In this document: piece by piece, positions 1 to 9,293 of the stretch
How the letters are laid out: every line of letters starts with the position of its first letter
How positions within the stretch are numbered: the stretch's first letter is position 1
Source of the DNA: Caldalkalibacillus salinus
Lineage (GTDB): Bacteria; Bacillota; Bacilli; Caldalkalibacillales; JCM-10596
DNA length: 55,798 nt
Assembly (NCBI RefSeq): GCF_016745835.1
Contig: NZ_JAERVL010000035.1
Span: 1 to 55,798 of the forward strand
Direction: 5' to 3'
Notes under the pieces: model-generated
Told to the model about the DNA's origin: nothing
The model's database searches: none
What the model saw: only the letters and a program-made list of their open reading frames with translations
Position numbers and translations under genes: made by a program

Positions 1-7
1 TTATTAA

Positions 8-81
<74 letters not shown>

Positions 82-342
82 TTATACTTTTCAACCATAT
101 TTGTACGAACTGACAAAAGCTTTTATAAGCTTTTTTTTAATTTCTCATTTACCCACGTCTTGTGTCTTCTAAGTCAAAGTCAACATATCACCCCCTACCA
201 TTATACCTACCTCAACCTACCTTTTAAATTCTCAGGCTAACATTATGATCTTAGCTTGAAACAGATGCCTATTACTCTAGTGAAAAGATTTCTGAATCTT
301 TATATTGAAAGTTTTCACCAAACCATGTAAACTACATTTTAA

Positions 343-356
343 GGAAAGCGTTTGCA
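343..356 (+). promoter_or_regulatory. cre-like CcpA site 1
   Basis: GGAAAGCGTTTGCA differs from the Bacillus cre consensus (TGNAANCGNTNNCA) only in its first base. Its position upstream of a starch-degrading enzyme makes CcpA control plausible. Inferred from the motif only. Confidence 0.5.
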
Positions 357-466
357 TAAGAAAAGCTTACTCAGCAAACAGATGTAATTAATTTAAATGA
401 TACATAATAGTATTCCCGGACCTTAATGGTATTGCTAAGCTAAACACTTATTTTTTTACAATGTTG

Positions 467-480
467 TGCAATCGTTTTCT
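467..480 (+). promoter_or_regulatory. cre-like CcpA site 2
   Basis: TGCAATCGTTTTCT matches the cre consensus except for its last base. It lies about 15-25 bases upstream of the possible -10 box TATACT (493-498), where a bound repressor would block the polymerase. Inferred from the motif only. Confidence 0.45.
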
Positions 481-651
481 CAATTGTGTTAGTATACTTA
501 AACTAAACGATACAACCAGCTTGGTTCTACTATGCCTTGATTGTTTAGGAATATATCACTGAAGCCTGAAGGCTAGAGAAACTGGCTATAGTAAAAGTGT
601 CCTAAGTATTGTAAATGACTTACTTGATACAACGAAAGGGGAGGGTGAATT

Positions 652-3600
652 GTGAGTTTCAGAAAAGCAAATCGTTATGCTGCAATGTTATTAGTATTCG
701 TTATGGTTTTAAGTATTTTACCCGTGAGCGTGCTTCAAACAGAGGTAAATGCGCAAACTTCTACAGAAATGGAAAACGATTATTCCCAAGTACGGTTGAC
801 TTATGAACGGGAGGACCGAGATTATGAGGATTGGGATGTCTGGGTGTGGAATACAGGAGTTGAAGACGACAACCATGACTTTACTCAATTTGAGAACGGT
901 TTCGCAAGGTCGTATATAGACGTGGCAACGGATGAAATTGGCTTTATCATTCGTAAAGGTGATTGGGAGGACAGAGAGCCTAATGGACAAGAAATAGACC
1001 GATACATCCATATGAACCAACAAGATCCTTTAACAAAAGTACATGTCAAACAAGGTGAAGAGGCGTTTCATATTGTACCAGGTATACCTCGTCCGACATT
1101 AGATGAGGGAACAGCGACTTTTTATTACAGAGATCAAAACCTATACTTGCAAGATAATATGGACGCGATTGATACAGTTCAACTTCAGGTTGCTGGAGAC
1201 ATGTTTGATATGCGTTATGACGAAAAGGACGAACGCTTTGTATATGAGTATCACAACTTTCCACAAGGAGAATACAATTACTCTTTCATTGTAACAATGG
1301 GTCAAGACACATATAGAGTGACTGATCCGTATTATGAAGATTCAACCATAGAAAATCGATCATATGACATAACCGTGTTAGGGGAAGTCCACCCCAAGGC
1401 GATTGATTACAATGAAAATGCTGTTTTGACACTTGAAGTTCTGAATGAAGAGGACGCTGAGATCCGAAGTTTGTATGCAGATGTTTCTGCCTTAGGAGGG
1501 CCAGAGCGTTTAGAGATTGACCCTGAAATTTTGGAAGTGACCATTGCTGTTACGCATGATACGACAGCGGGGGAGAAAACAATTCCGCTCTTTGTTGTTG
1601 ATGAAAATGGCGATCTACATCAAGGTGAAGTAACGGTTGAAGTTAAGACGCGGCAAATTGTAGGTAAAGATGATTTTGATTGGGATGAAGCTCTCATTTA
1701 TTTCTTGCTGACCGACCGTTTTTTCGATGGAGATCACACGAACAATGACCCTTATGGCTTGAACTACACTAATGATCGTGGTACGTACCAAGGTGGTGAT
1801 TTTAAGGGATTAACAGAAAAATTAGATTATCTCGATGAATTGGGCATTAATACGATTTGGATCAGCCCGATTGTCGAAAATATCAAGTATGACGTTCGTT
1901 TTAACGATGACAGTGATGATCAGCCTTACTATGCTTATCATGGGTACTGGGCAAGTGACTTTGAGCGTTTGAATCCTCATTTCGGCACAATGGAAGACTT
2001 TCATGAATTGATTGATGCAGCCGCTGAACGGAATATTAAAATCATGGTGGATGTGGTGCTCAATCACGCTGGATACGGTTTGAAAATGGCTGATGGAGAA
2101 TTAGCTGAGGAAGCGCGCCCGGATGGGTATCCAACAGACGAGGAGAGAACGTTTTTCACGGATTTGCTGCGCCAAAATGGAGAGATTGGCAATGATGATA
2201 TCACTGGGGAGCTAGCCGGTTTACCTGACTTTAAGACAGAAGATTCAGAAGTCCGTCAAAAGATTATTGATTGGCAGACAGCTTGGATTGAAAAGTCTCG
2301 GACGGAAAATGGCAACACCATTGATTATTTCCGAGTCGATACCGTGAAGCATGTTGAAGATACGACTTGGAAAGCATTCAAAAACGCCTTAACGAGAGAA
2401 ATGCCCGAGTTTAAAATGATCGGTGAGGCATGGGGGACTGGTCAGAGTGATGATCAAGGTTATTTAAGTTCGGGTACGATGGATGCCCTATTAGATTTTG
2501 AGTTTAAGTCCACAGCCAGAGATTTTGTAAACGGACATATTGAAAAAGCGCATCAACAGCTCGTTGTTAGAAACAGTCAGCTTAATAATACTGCTACTTT
2601 AGGGCAGTTTTTAGGTAGTCATGATGAAGCAGGCTTCTTACAAAGCGTTGATGGAAATATAGGTAAGCTAAAAGTGGCTGCATCGCTACAAATAACAGCC
2701 AAAGGTCAGCCTGTTATATACTATGGTGAAGAGTTAGGATTAAGTGGTATGGATAACTATCCATACTATGATAACCGTTATGATATGGCTTGGGACAGTA
2801 TAGCGGAAAATGATATATTAGAGCACTATCAAAAAGTAATAGATTTTAGAAATCAGTACTCTGCTATCCTAGCAAAAGGTGATCGTCAGTCTGTTGTAGG
2901 GTCTGATGAAGATGCGCTACTGTTATTCGAACGGTCACTAAACGGAGAGTCTGTTTATGTAGGTTTAAATACGTCTGAAGAAGTTAAACAAGTAGAGGTC
3001 ACAGTAAATTCTGAGGCAGTTAAAGCCACTGATCATTATAGTGACACAGTGTATGAAGCATCGCAGGACGAGACTCTCACAGTGTCATTGCCTCCTATAT
3101 CAGAAGGTGGAACAGTGTTACTCACAACCGAAGGTGGAGAGATCTTAGGATCTGAAGATGAAGACCGGGAGACTGATCCTGTCACACAAATACCAGAGAA
3201 CACGCTACGTGTACATTATCAACGAGCAGATGGCGATTTTTCCGACCTAGGCCTTTGGGTCTGGGAAGATGTTGTCACACCTTCAGAAGAGGTGGATGCT
3301 TGGCCTGACGGGGCGACGCCTTTTGAACAAATAACCGATGACAGTGCCTATGTTGATGTCCCTATTGTTGAGGATGCATCGCGGGTTGGGATGCTCGTGA
3401 ATAACAGTCAAGGTGACAATCTTTCAGGTGACATTTTCATCGACCCCATCTATGAAAATATGAATGAAGTTTGGATAACTGAAGAAGGTGACATTTCATT
3501 ATACGAACCCGTTGAACTCCCGGAAGATACATTGCGTATTCATTATCACAGGGAGGATGGGCAATACGAACCTTGGGGTGTATGGTCATGGGGGGATGTT

Positions 3601-6486
3601 GCTGATCCTTCTGAAGACTGGCCCATGGATGCTGAGCCATTATTAAATGATCAATTAGGTCCATATGGTGCTTATGTGGACATCACATTAATAGACGATC
3701 CGGATGAAATAGGCTTCCTGTTTGTTGAAAGAGATGAAAATGGTGAGCAAACGGGAGATATGTCCTTTGCTGATTCTGATCATCATAAGCAGATCTTTGT
3801 GCGTGAAAATGATGACACCGTCTACACCAATCCTTATTATGTAACGGAAGACGGTCTGAATGCAGCAGAGCAAGTATCGGAGGGCGCAATTGAGCTTCGC
3901 TTTACAACAACGGACAGGTTAAATGAAGAGGATCTCAGGAATGATTTAACCGTGACCAATCATGAAGGTCATGAAGTTGAATTAACAGAAGTGGAAATCC
4001 TCACAGAAGATAACATCGTCCTCGTTCGTGGTACGTTCAATATCGATCTCGCGCCTTATAACGTGACATATAGGGACGAAACAGTGACCGCTCATAAAGG
4101 CTGGAGACTGATGGACGAGGTTTACGCCTACGATGGCACGCTCGGATCGACCTTACACAAAGATGGGACGGCCACGTTAAAATTATGGTCCCCAAGTGCT
4201 GACCAAGTGAATGTTATTCTTTATCATCGTGATGACCAGGATAAAGTAGTCTCAAGTCATATACCCATGATATTGGGGGAGCGGGGTGTCTGGGAAGCGA
4301 CACTAGATGAGAACAACACTGGTGAACCTGATTTGAATGGTTTCTATTATCATTATGAGATTGAACGTGATGGAGAGAAGGTCCTGACACTTGATCCTTA
4401 TGCCAAATCAATGGCGACTTGGGACAGTAACAACACAGACGAAGTCCCGATTGGCAAAGCTGCGATCGTCGATCCTTCATCAATTGGTCCGGAACTAGAA
4501 TTTGCTAAGATAGACGGGGTTGAAAAGCGTGAGGACGCCGTCATTTATGAGATTCATGTTCGAGATTTTACGTCTGATCCTAGTATAGATGACCAATTAC
4601 AACAGGAGTTTGGTACATTTGCTTCGTTCGTAGAGAAGTTAGACTATATACAGGATCTTGGGGTCACTCATATTCAACTCCTACCTGTCATGAGCTACTT
4701 CTTTGCTGATGAGTTTAATCGTGACCAAAGGTTACTCGAATATGCTTCTACACAAAATAATTATAATTGGGGCTACGATCCTCACAGTTACTTCTCTCTA
4801 TCTGGTATGTATTCAGAGGATCCAGACGATGCAGAGAAACGTATTGAGGAATTTAAAAATTTAATTAAAGAGATTCACCGTCGTGACATGGGTGTTATCT
4901 TGGACGTGGTTTATAACCATACGGCGCGAGTGGAGATATTTGAAAACTTAGAGCCAAACTACTATCATTTTATGGATGCCGATGGCACACCGCGTGAAAG
5001 TTTTGGAGGCGGACGCCTAGGGACCACTCATGAGATGGCCAGAAAAATACTAGTCGACTCCATCACGTATTGGGTCGATACGTTTAAGGTGGATGGCTTC
5101 CGTTTTGATATGATGGGGGATCATGATGCTGAGAGTATACAGACCGCTTATGACAGAGCTAAAGCAATCAACCCCAATATCATCATGATTGGGGAAGGTT
5201 GGCGGACCTTTGTCGGAGATGAACATGGTGAAGAGGTTATGCCGGCGGACCAGGATTGGATGCAGCATACACAGAGCGTTGGCTCCTTTTCCGATGATTT
5301 CCGTAATGAGTTGAAATCCGGTTTTGGTCACGAGGGCGAACCGAGGTTTATCACTGGCGGCGCACGCAACATTCAGCAAATCTTTGACAATGTAACGGCT
5401 AACCCACACAATTTTGTGGCGACCAACCCAGGGGATGTGGTGCCTTATATTGCGGCTCATGATAATCTAACGCTACATGATGTCATTGCGGTTTCTATTA
5501 AAAAAGATCCTAAAGATCATCAAGAGGAGATTCACCAACGCATTCGTCTCGGCAACACGATGCTGTTAACAGCCCAAGGAACAGCGTTTATTCATGCCGG
5601 GCAGGAGTATGGACGTACAAAACAGTTTAAACACGAGGACTATAAAGAGGTCGTCGAGGATCCTCCATACAAGTCAACACTAGGCCTAGATCGTGAAGGA
5701 CAAGCATTTGAGTATCCTTATTTTATACACGATTCCTATGACTCAACGGATGCTATTAACATGTTTGATTGGCAGAAAGCGACGAATGAAGAAGCTTACC
5801 CGATTCACACGCTAACCCGTGACTATACAAAAGGACTTATTGCCTTAAGGCGCTCAACAGACGCCTTTAGGCTAGGTACAATTGAGGACATAGAGTCTAA
5901 TGTATCCCTGATCAATGCACCTGAAATACATGAAGAAGACTTGATCATCGGCTATAAAACGATGTCCACTGATGGAACGGAAGCGTACTATGTGTTTGTG
6001 AACGCTGATGAACAAACACGTACACTCACATTAAACTATAACCTTAACCATGGTTCTGTGATTGTAGATAAAGATGAAGCAGGTGTGACAGCTGTTAAAA
6101 GTCCGTCTGGTTTTAAGCTTACGGGTAACAAAATAACGCTCGATCCTCTAACAGCTGTTGTTGTTAAAGTAGAGCAGCCAGAAAAGAAAAGAGATGCTGC
6201 CGATAATAGCGAACATATTCCTACTGACCGTCCAAAACCACCTAGAGGATTGGACCCGCAGGATCAAAGAGACAATAATAACAATAAAAACGCATCTGAA
6301 AATTCAATCGGAGAAGACGCTCAAACGTCAATGCGTGAAGGAGCACAAGACAAATCTAAAGCTATCAAGCGTGCCCAATTTGTGGATGAGCTAGTACGTG
6401 TGCTCGAATTAGAAATGAACGCAGCTACCTTGTTTACTGATGTGGCCCATGACGCTTGGTATGCTCAGCTGTTGGTCAAAAACTGA
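652..6486 (+). CDS. Secreted amylopullulanase (two GH13 domains)
   Basis: Degrades starch and pullulan outside the cell: the N-terminal half is alpha-amylase-like (alpha-1,4 bonds) and the C-terminal half pullulanase-like (alpha-1,6 bonds). Order: signal peptide (about residues 1-35, ending VNA), CBM41-like domain (about 45-150), first GH13 domain (about 344-770) with FRVD (D563), IGEAW (E592) and SHDE (D658), two further CBM41-like domains (about 850 and 960), CBM48-like domain (about 1160), second GH13 domain with VYNH, FRFD (D1486), IGEGW (E1515) and AAHDN (D1604). The length of 1944 residues is close to the alkaline amylopullulanase I recall from an alkaliphilic Bacillus. GTG start with a strong AAAGGGGAGGG site. 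Odd: the C-terminus (about 1905-1944) begins like an S-layer-homology domain (RAQFVDEL...FTDVAHDAWYA) but stops inside it, so cell-wall anchoring is doubtful. Confidence 0.93.
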   Translation: MSFRKANRYAAMLLVFVMVLSILPVSVLQTEVNAQTSTEMENDYSQVRLTYEREDRDYEDWDVWVWNTGVEDDNHDFTQFENGFARSYIDVATDEIGFIIRKGDWEDREPNGQEIDRYIHMNQQDPLTKVHVKQGEEAFHIVPGIPRPTLDEGTATFYYRDQNLYLQDNMDAIDTVQLQVAGDMFDMRYDEKDERFVYEYHNFPQGEYNYSFIVTMGQDTYRVTDPYYEDSTIENRSYDITVLGEVHPKAIDYNENAVLTLEVLNEEDAEIRSLYADVSALGGPERLEIDPEILEVTIAVTHDTTAGEKTIPLFVVDENGDLHQGEVTVEVKTRQIVGKDDFDWDEALIYFLLTDRFFDGDHTNNDPYGLNYTNDRGTYQGGDFKGLTEKLDYLDELGINTIWISPIVENIKYDVRFNDDSDDQPYYAYHGYWASDFERLNPHFGTMEDFHELIDAAAERNIKIMVDVVLNHAGYGLKMADGELAEEARPDGYPTDEERTFFTDLLRQNGEIGNDDITGELAGLPDFKTEDSEVRQKIIDWQTAWIEKSRTENGNTIDYFRVDTVKHVEDTTWKAFKNALTREMPEFKMIGEAWGTGQSDDQGYLSSGTMDALLDFEFKSTARDFVNGHIEKAHQQLVVRNSQLNNTATLGQFLGSHDEAGFLQSVDGNIGKLKVAASLQITAKGQPVIYYGEELGLSGMDNYPYYDNRYDMAWDSIAENDILEHYQKVIDFRNQYSAILAKGDRQSVVGSDEDALLLFERSLNGESVYVGLNTSEEVKQVEVTVNSEAVKATDHYSDTVYEASQDETLTVSLPPISEGGTVLLTTEGGEILGSEDEDRETDPVTQIPENTLRVHYQRADGDFSDLGLWVWEDVVTPSEEVDAWPDGATPFEQITDDSAYVDVPIVEDASRVGMLVNNSQGDNLSGDIFIDPIYENMNEVWITEEGDISLYEPVELPEDTLRIHYHREDGQYEPWGVWSWGDVADPSEDWPMDAEPLLNDQLGPYGAYVDITLIDDPDEIGFLFVERDENGEQTGDMSFADSDHHKQIFVRENDDTVYTNPYYVTEDGLNAAEQVSEGAIELRFTTTDRLNEEDLRNDLTVTNHEGHEVELTEVEILTEDNIVLVRGTFNIDLAPYNVTYRDETVTAHKGWRLMDEVYAYDGTLGSTLHKDGTATLKLWSPSADQVNVILYHRDDQDKVVSSHIPMILGERGVWEATLDENNTGEPDLNGFYYHYEIERDGEKVLTLDPYAKSMATWDSNNTDEVPIGKAAIVDPSSIGPELEFAKIDGVEKREDAVIYEIHVRDFTSDPSIDDQLQQEFGTFASFVEKLDYIQDLGVTHIQLLPVMSYFFADEFNRDQRLLEYASTQNNYNWGYDPHSYFSLSGMYSEDPDDAEKRIEEFKNLIKEIHRRDMGVILDVVYNHTARVEIFENLEPNYYHFMDADGTPRESFGGGRLGTTHEMARKILVDSITYWVDTFKVDGFRFDMMGDHDAESIQTAYDRAKAINPNIIMIGEGWRTFVGDEHGEEVMPADQDWMQHTQSVGSFSDDFRNELKSGFGHEGEPRFITGGARNIQQIFDNVTANPHNFVATNPGDVVPYIAAHDNLTLHDVIAVSIKKDPKDHQEEIHQRIRLGNTMLLTAQGTAFIHAGQEYGRTKQFKHEDYKEVVEDPPYKSTLGLDREGQAFEYPYFIHDSYDSTDAINMFDWQKATNEEAYPIHTLTRDYTKGLIALRRSTDAFRLGTIEDIESNVSLINAPEIHEEDLIIGYKTMSTDGTEAYYVFVNADEQTRTLTLNYNLNHGSVIVDKDEAGVTAVKSPSGFKLTGNKITLDPLTAVVVKVEQPEKKRDAADNSEHIPTDRPKPPRGLDPQDQRDNNNNKNASENSIGEDAQTSMREGAQDKSKAIKRAQFVDELVRVLELEMNAATLFTDVAHDAWYAQLLVKN

Positions 6487-6488
6487 AT

Positions 6489-6517
6489 TTGACAAACGCT
6501 TATACGAAGCGTATAAT
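6489..6517 (+). promoter_or_regulatory. Consensus sigma-A promoter of tRNA-Leu
   Basis: TTGACA at 6489-6494, a 17-base spacer, then TATAAT at 6512-6517: a perfect consensus promoter. It begins three bases after the amylopullulanase stop codon. Transcription would start near 6524, some 77 bases before the tRNA. Confidence 0.85.
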
Positions 6518-6600
6518 GGATGGTGCACTTGATTTTGATATGAAATTTGCAAGGTAACATTTCTTCGTATCATTGAAACAAACAAGTGTACCAAATTTGT

Positions 6601-6685
6601 GCCGGTGTGGCGGAATTGGCAGACGCGCACGACTCAAAATCGTGTTCCTTCGGGAGTGTCGGTTCGAACCCGACCACCGGTACCA
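6601..6685 (+). tRNA. tRNA-Leu (anticodon CAA)
   Basis: Class II tRNA with a long variable arm. The acceptor arm GCCGGTG (6601-6607) pairs with CACCGGT (6675-6681), discriminator A, encoded CCA at 6683-6685. The anticodon loop CTCAAAA gives anticodon CAA, reading UUG Leu codons. Confidence 0.97.
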
Positions 6686-6765
6686 TACATACGTTGATAT
6701 GACGCTGATTTTCGATGATTTATCGTTGATCTAGCCGGGAATTAATAAAATTAGCGACTTTTACA

Positions 6766-6828
6766 CAGTCCTTTTCGTTTGGGGTTCACATTATTTGTGG
6801 ACATTAAACGGAAGGGACTGTTTTTTAT
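6766..6828 (+). terminator. Long hairpin terminator after tRNA-Leu
   Basis: CAGTCCTTTTCGTTT pairs (with G-U pairs) with AAACGGAAGGGACTG, and an inner stem GTTCACA/TGTGGAC extends it; TTTTTT follows at 6821-6826. The rest of 6686-6987 contains only AT-rich DNA and the ribosome binding site of the next gene. The left arm resembles the start of the hairpin near 7801. Confidence 0.8.
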
Positions 6829-6987
6829 TTGGCAAGAACGTAATAAAATGCTTATATCTTTACCTCTAGTGATAAAAAACGATCTGAATCGTACATAATA
6901 GCAACTTGTAAGAAATTTACTATATCTTAACGTGCTAGGATAAATTAAGATGTTAATTCAAATCATGATCTAGTGGAGGGATAAAGA

Positions 6988-7713
6988 ATGGCAAATAACA
7001 ATGATTCAAACCTAGTGCGGGGTTACTTCAATGCATACGAAACAAAAGAAAGGGAAACTTTGGAGGGATTGCTAAGTCGAGACTTCACTTTTAGTAGTCC
7101 AGTTGATGATAAGATCGATCGAGGAACTTATTTTGCGAGATGTTGGCCTAGTTGTAAAGACATCCATGAATATCGTATCCATCATCTCTTTACAGATGTG
7201 AATGAAGCTTTCGTTGGTTATGAATGTGAACTCAATTCCGGTGTTACTTTTCAAAATATGGAACACTTTAGGTTTTTTGATAACCAAATCAAAGAAATTA
7301 TTGTCTATTTTGGCTATGATTTTAGGGAGGATCCTTTTTCAGAAATGAGAGCTAAAAGATTCAATGATGCATTTTCTTCCGGAAATATTGATTTTATCAT
7401 TGAAAACATAGCAGAAGATGTTAACTGGCATGTTGTTGGTGAGCCTAAACTTCATGGAAGAGAAGCGGTTGTCAAAATGATGGAACCTATGCGTGGAGTG
7501 GTTCCGAAAGAATATAAAACAAACAATATCCTCATAAACGGCAATAAAGCAATCATTGAAGGGACGTTGACGATGCCCAAAGGAAATGGTGAAGTCCAGT
7601 CGTATGCTTATTGTGATATTTATACGTTTACACATTCAAACAAGGACACAATAAAAGATTTAACAGCTTATCTTATTGAGTTGCCAAATGAGAAGGAATT
7701 GAACAATGAATGA
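6988..7713 (+). CDS. Double SnoaL/NTF2-like domain protein
   Basis: 241 residues that read as two NTF2/SnoaL-like halves. The first (about 1-115) starts with VRGYFNAYETKERETLEGLLSRDFTF. The second (about 118-235) starts with RAKRFNDAFSSGNIDFIIENIAEDVNW and continues with a GREAVVKMM motif. Such folds are small cone-shaped pockets used by isomerases, cyclases and polyketide-modifying proteins, and often have no known function; single-domain forms are the norm, so the tandem arrangement is unusual. Cytoplasmic, no signal peptide. ATG start after GGAGGG. It stands alone between two related hairpin terminators. The substrate cannot be told from the sequence. Confidence 0.65.
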   Translation: MANNNDSNLVRGYFNAYETKERETLEGLLSRDFTFSSPVDDKIDRGTYFARCWPSCKDIHEYRIHHLFTDVNEAFVGYECELNSGVTFQNMEHFRFFDNQIKEIIVYFGYDFREDPFSEMRAKRFNDAFSSGNIDFIIENIAEDVNWHVVGEPKLHGREAVVKMMEPMRGVVPKEYKTNNILINGNKAIIEGTLTMPKGNGEVQSYAYCDIYTFTHSNKDTIKDLTAYLIELPNEKELNNE

Positions 7714-7804
7714 AATCATTTATGTAGCGCTTATTCCCCTGTTTAATCGCTGATTCTAACATCAGTTTGTCAAAATAAATCGTATGCAACAATAAATACG
7801 CAGT

Positions 7805-7855
7805 CCCTTTCGTTTAGTTTGCACTATTCGCTAACTAATAACGGGAGGGTTTTTT
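7805..7855 (+). terminator. Hairpin terminator after the SnoaL-like gene
   Basis: CCCTTTCGTTTAGTT pairs imperfectly with AACTAATAACGGGAGGG, followed by TTTTTT. The bases just before and in the left arm (CAGTCC-TTTCGTTT) repeat those of the terminator at 6766. The remaining stretch to about 8000 is AT-rich and holds only a possible promoter for the sigma operon. Confidence 0.75.
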
Positions 7856-8021
7856 GTTCGTTTTATTTTTGCGATAATTAAAATATTTTATGTTGACCCT
7901 GAATCACTTGGGCTGGGACTCATAATAAAAAACTTTTTTGCTTAAAAGTATAAAATATTATAAATCTCTCTGTAACGAAATTAAAGTCTAGGAGTTGTAT
8001 AAGTGAAAGGGGTGAAAAGAG

Positions 8022-8516
8022 ATCGATTTTGAGGGGATCTATCGAAAATATTTTAAACAAGTCTATTTGTTTATTAAATCACTAAGTCACGATGAAAGTA
8101 TAGCCGAAGAAATGACGCAAGAAGCATTTTTTAAGGCGTTAAAAAACATTGACAAATTTGATGGTTCTAAAGACATTCGAGCATGGCTTTTTACAATCGC
8201 AAAAAATACATATTTCTCGCACTACAAAAAAAAGAAACGACAAATAGACACAGATGTAGTAGAAGAACCAGATAGGGGCGTGCAAATTGTAAAGCATTTG
8301 ATGAATGAGGAAGATGCCTTCACCGTTCATCAGTTTCTTCACTCGATGCATGAACCATATAAGGAGGTCTTTTCACTACGTACATTTGGTGAATTACCAT
8401 TTGAAAAAATAGGGCGTCTTTTTGGAAAAAGTGCAGGATGGGCAAGGGTGACCTATTACAGAGCGAGGAAACAAATTATCGATTATATGGAGGAGATGAA
8501 TGATGAAAGAGATTAA
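8022..8516 (+). CDS. ECF RNA polymerase sigma factor
   Basis: Small sigma-70-family factor that redirects RNA polymerase, normally held by the partner anti-sigma encoded next. Region 2 (IYRKYFKQVYLFIKSLSHDESIAEEMTQEAFFKALKNI) and a region 4 helix-turn-helix (PFEKIGRLFGKSAGWARVTYYRARKQI) are clear. The start is unusual: the frame opens just after a TGA at 8013-8015 and has no ATG, GTG or TTG before TTG 8067, which would cut into region 2.1. A good Shine-Dalgarno (AAAGGGGTG, 8005-8013) is 8 bases before ATC at 8022, exactly where family members begin, so an ATC start is proposed (164 residues). The alternative is a one-base frameshift after GTG 8012. Its last 17 bases overlap the anti-sigma gene. 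Confidence 0.75.
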   Translation: MDFEGIYRKYFKQVYLFIKSLSHDESIAEEMTQEAFFKALKNIDKFDGSKDIRAWLFTIAKNTYFSHYKKKKRQIDTDVVEEPDRGVQIVKHLMNEEDAFTVHQFLHSMHEPYKEVFSLRTFGELPFEKIGRLFGKSAGWARVTYYRARKQIIDYMEEMNDERD

Positions 8517-9165
8517 ATGCACAATCATTCAAGATGTTTTACCTCTGTATCTTGATAAAGTAGTTAGTCAAGATACAAAAGAAATGGTAGAAGATCATTT
8601 ACAGCATTGTGATAAATGTCAAAAAGAATATGAGTCCATGAAAAGGGAACTGTGTATTCCAGTAGAAACTGAAGTATCTTTTTTTAATAACATTAGAAAA
8701 AAATGGTTTAAGAAAAAAGTGATGATCTCCGTTCTTTCTATTATAATAACGGCAGCTATTTTATTAGGGTCATTTTCATATGTTTTTCATTATGAAACGG
8801 TAATTCCATACTCAGAAGATCTATTTAAAATTGAAGTTCAAAATGATAAACAATTGGTTATTCGTTATATTGGTAAAGCTTATGGTGGCTATTACCAAGC
8901 GGGTCCTATGTCAGTTGAAATTGATGGAGAGAAAAAGAATGTGTATATTATTTATTATACAAAAACAATAGCCGATTCACCTGAAAGAAAAAACCTTATT
9001 AATACTGAAAAAAACAGTGAGGAACAAGAGGGATATACCTCTGATCTTGAAATTGGAAAAATTGATGCTGTGTATTATGTTGGTTATGACTCTAAAAAAA
9101 TTGCTGAAGGAAAAGATTCTTGGGATAGCGTTTTAGAACGTGCTGAATTGATTTGGGAGAAATAA
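8500..9165 (+). CDS. zf-HC2 anti-sigma factor
   Basis: Membrane-bound partner of the upstream sigma factor. The N-terminus has the zinc anti-sigma pattern: a Cys-containing IIQDVLPLYLDKVVS segment, then HLQHCDKCQKEY (His-x3-Cys-x2-Cys). One membrane helix follows at about residues 75-96 (ISVLSIIITAAILLGSFSYV), then an extracytoplasmic domain of about 125 residues rich in Tyr and Lys that I do not recognise as a named sensor domain. 221 residues. ATG 8500 (or 8503) follows GGAGGAG; the overlap with the sigma gene implies coupled translation. The signal detected is unknown. Confidence 0.85.
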   Translation: MMKEIKCTIIQDVLPLYLDKVVSQDTKEMVEDHLQHCDKCQKEYESMKRELCIPVETEVSFFNNIRKKWFKKKVMISVLSIIITAAILLGSFSYVFHYETVIPYSEDLFKIEVQNDKQLVIRYIGKAYGGYYQAGPMSVEIDGEKKNVYIIYYTKTIADSPERKNLINTEKNSEEQEGYTSDLEIGKIDAVYYVGYDSKKIAEGKDSWDSVLERAELIWEK

Positions 9166-9293
9166 GTATTACGGTTTTTAAAGATCTTAAGTATAGACAT
9201 GGTTTTTCAGACTGTAGACAAAGTACAGACGTTACAGAACTGTAGCTGAGCATTTCATTTCTCCTCTTTTGTGTCAGCTTTTAAAATAATAAT

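Larger units (their letters stand above)
82..651. other. Long intergenic leader of the amylopullulanase gene
   Basis: About 570 bases, AT-rich, with no convincing gene. The one open frame here (22-240) overlaps the tRNA and has no ribosome binding site. The stretch holds two catabolite-repression-like sites (listed separately). A TATACT at 493-498 could be a -10 box but lacks a good -35. A small GCCTGAAGGC hairpin lies near 566-575. The length and the cre-like sites fit a carbon-regulated promoter for the secreted starch enzyme downstream. Confidence 0.6.

Noticed and set aside
5050-5460. 136-codon open frame on the minus strand
   Set aside because: Lies wholly within the conserved pullulanase domain, has no ribosome site and does not read as a protein family; a shadow frame.
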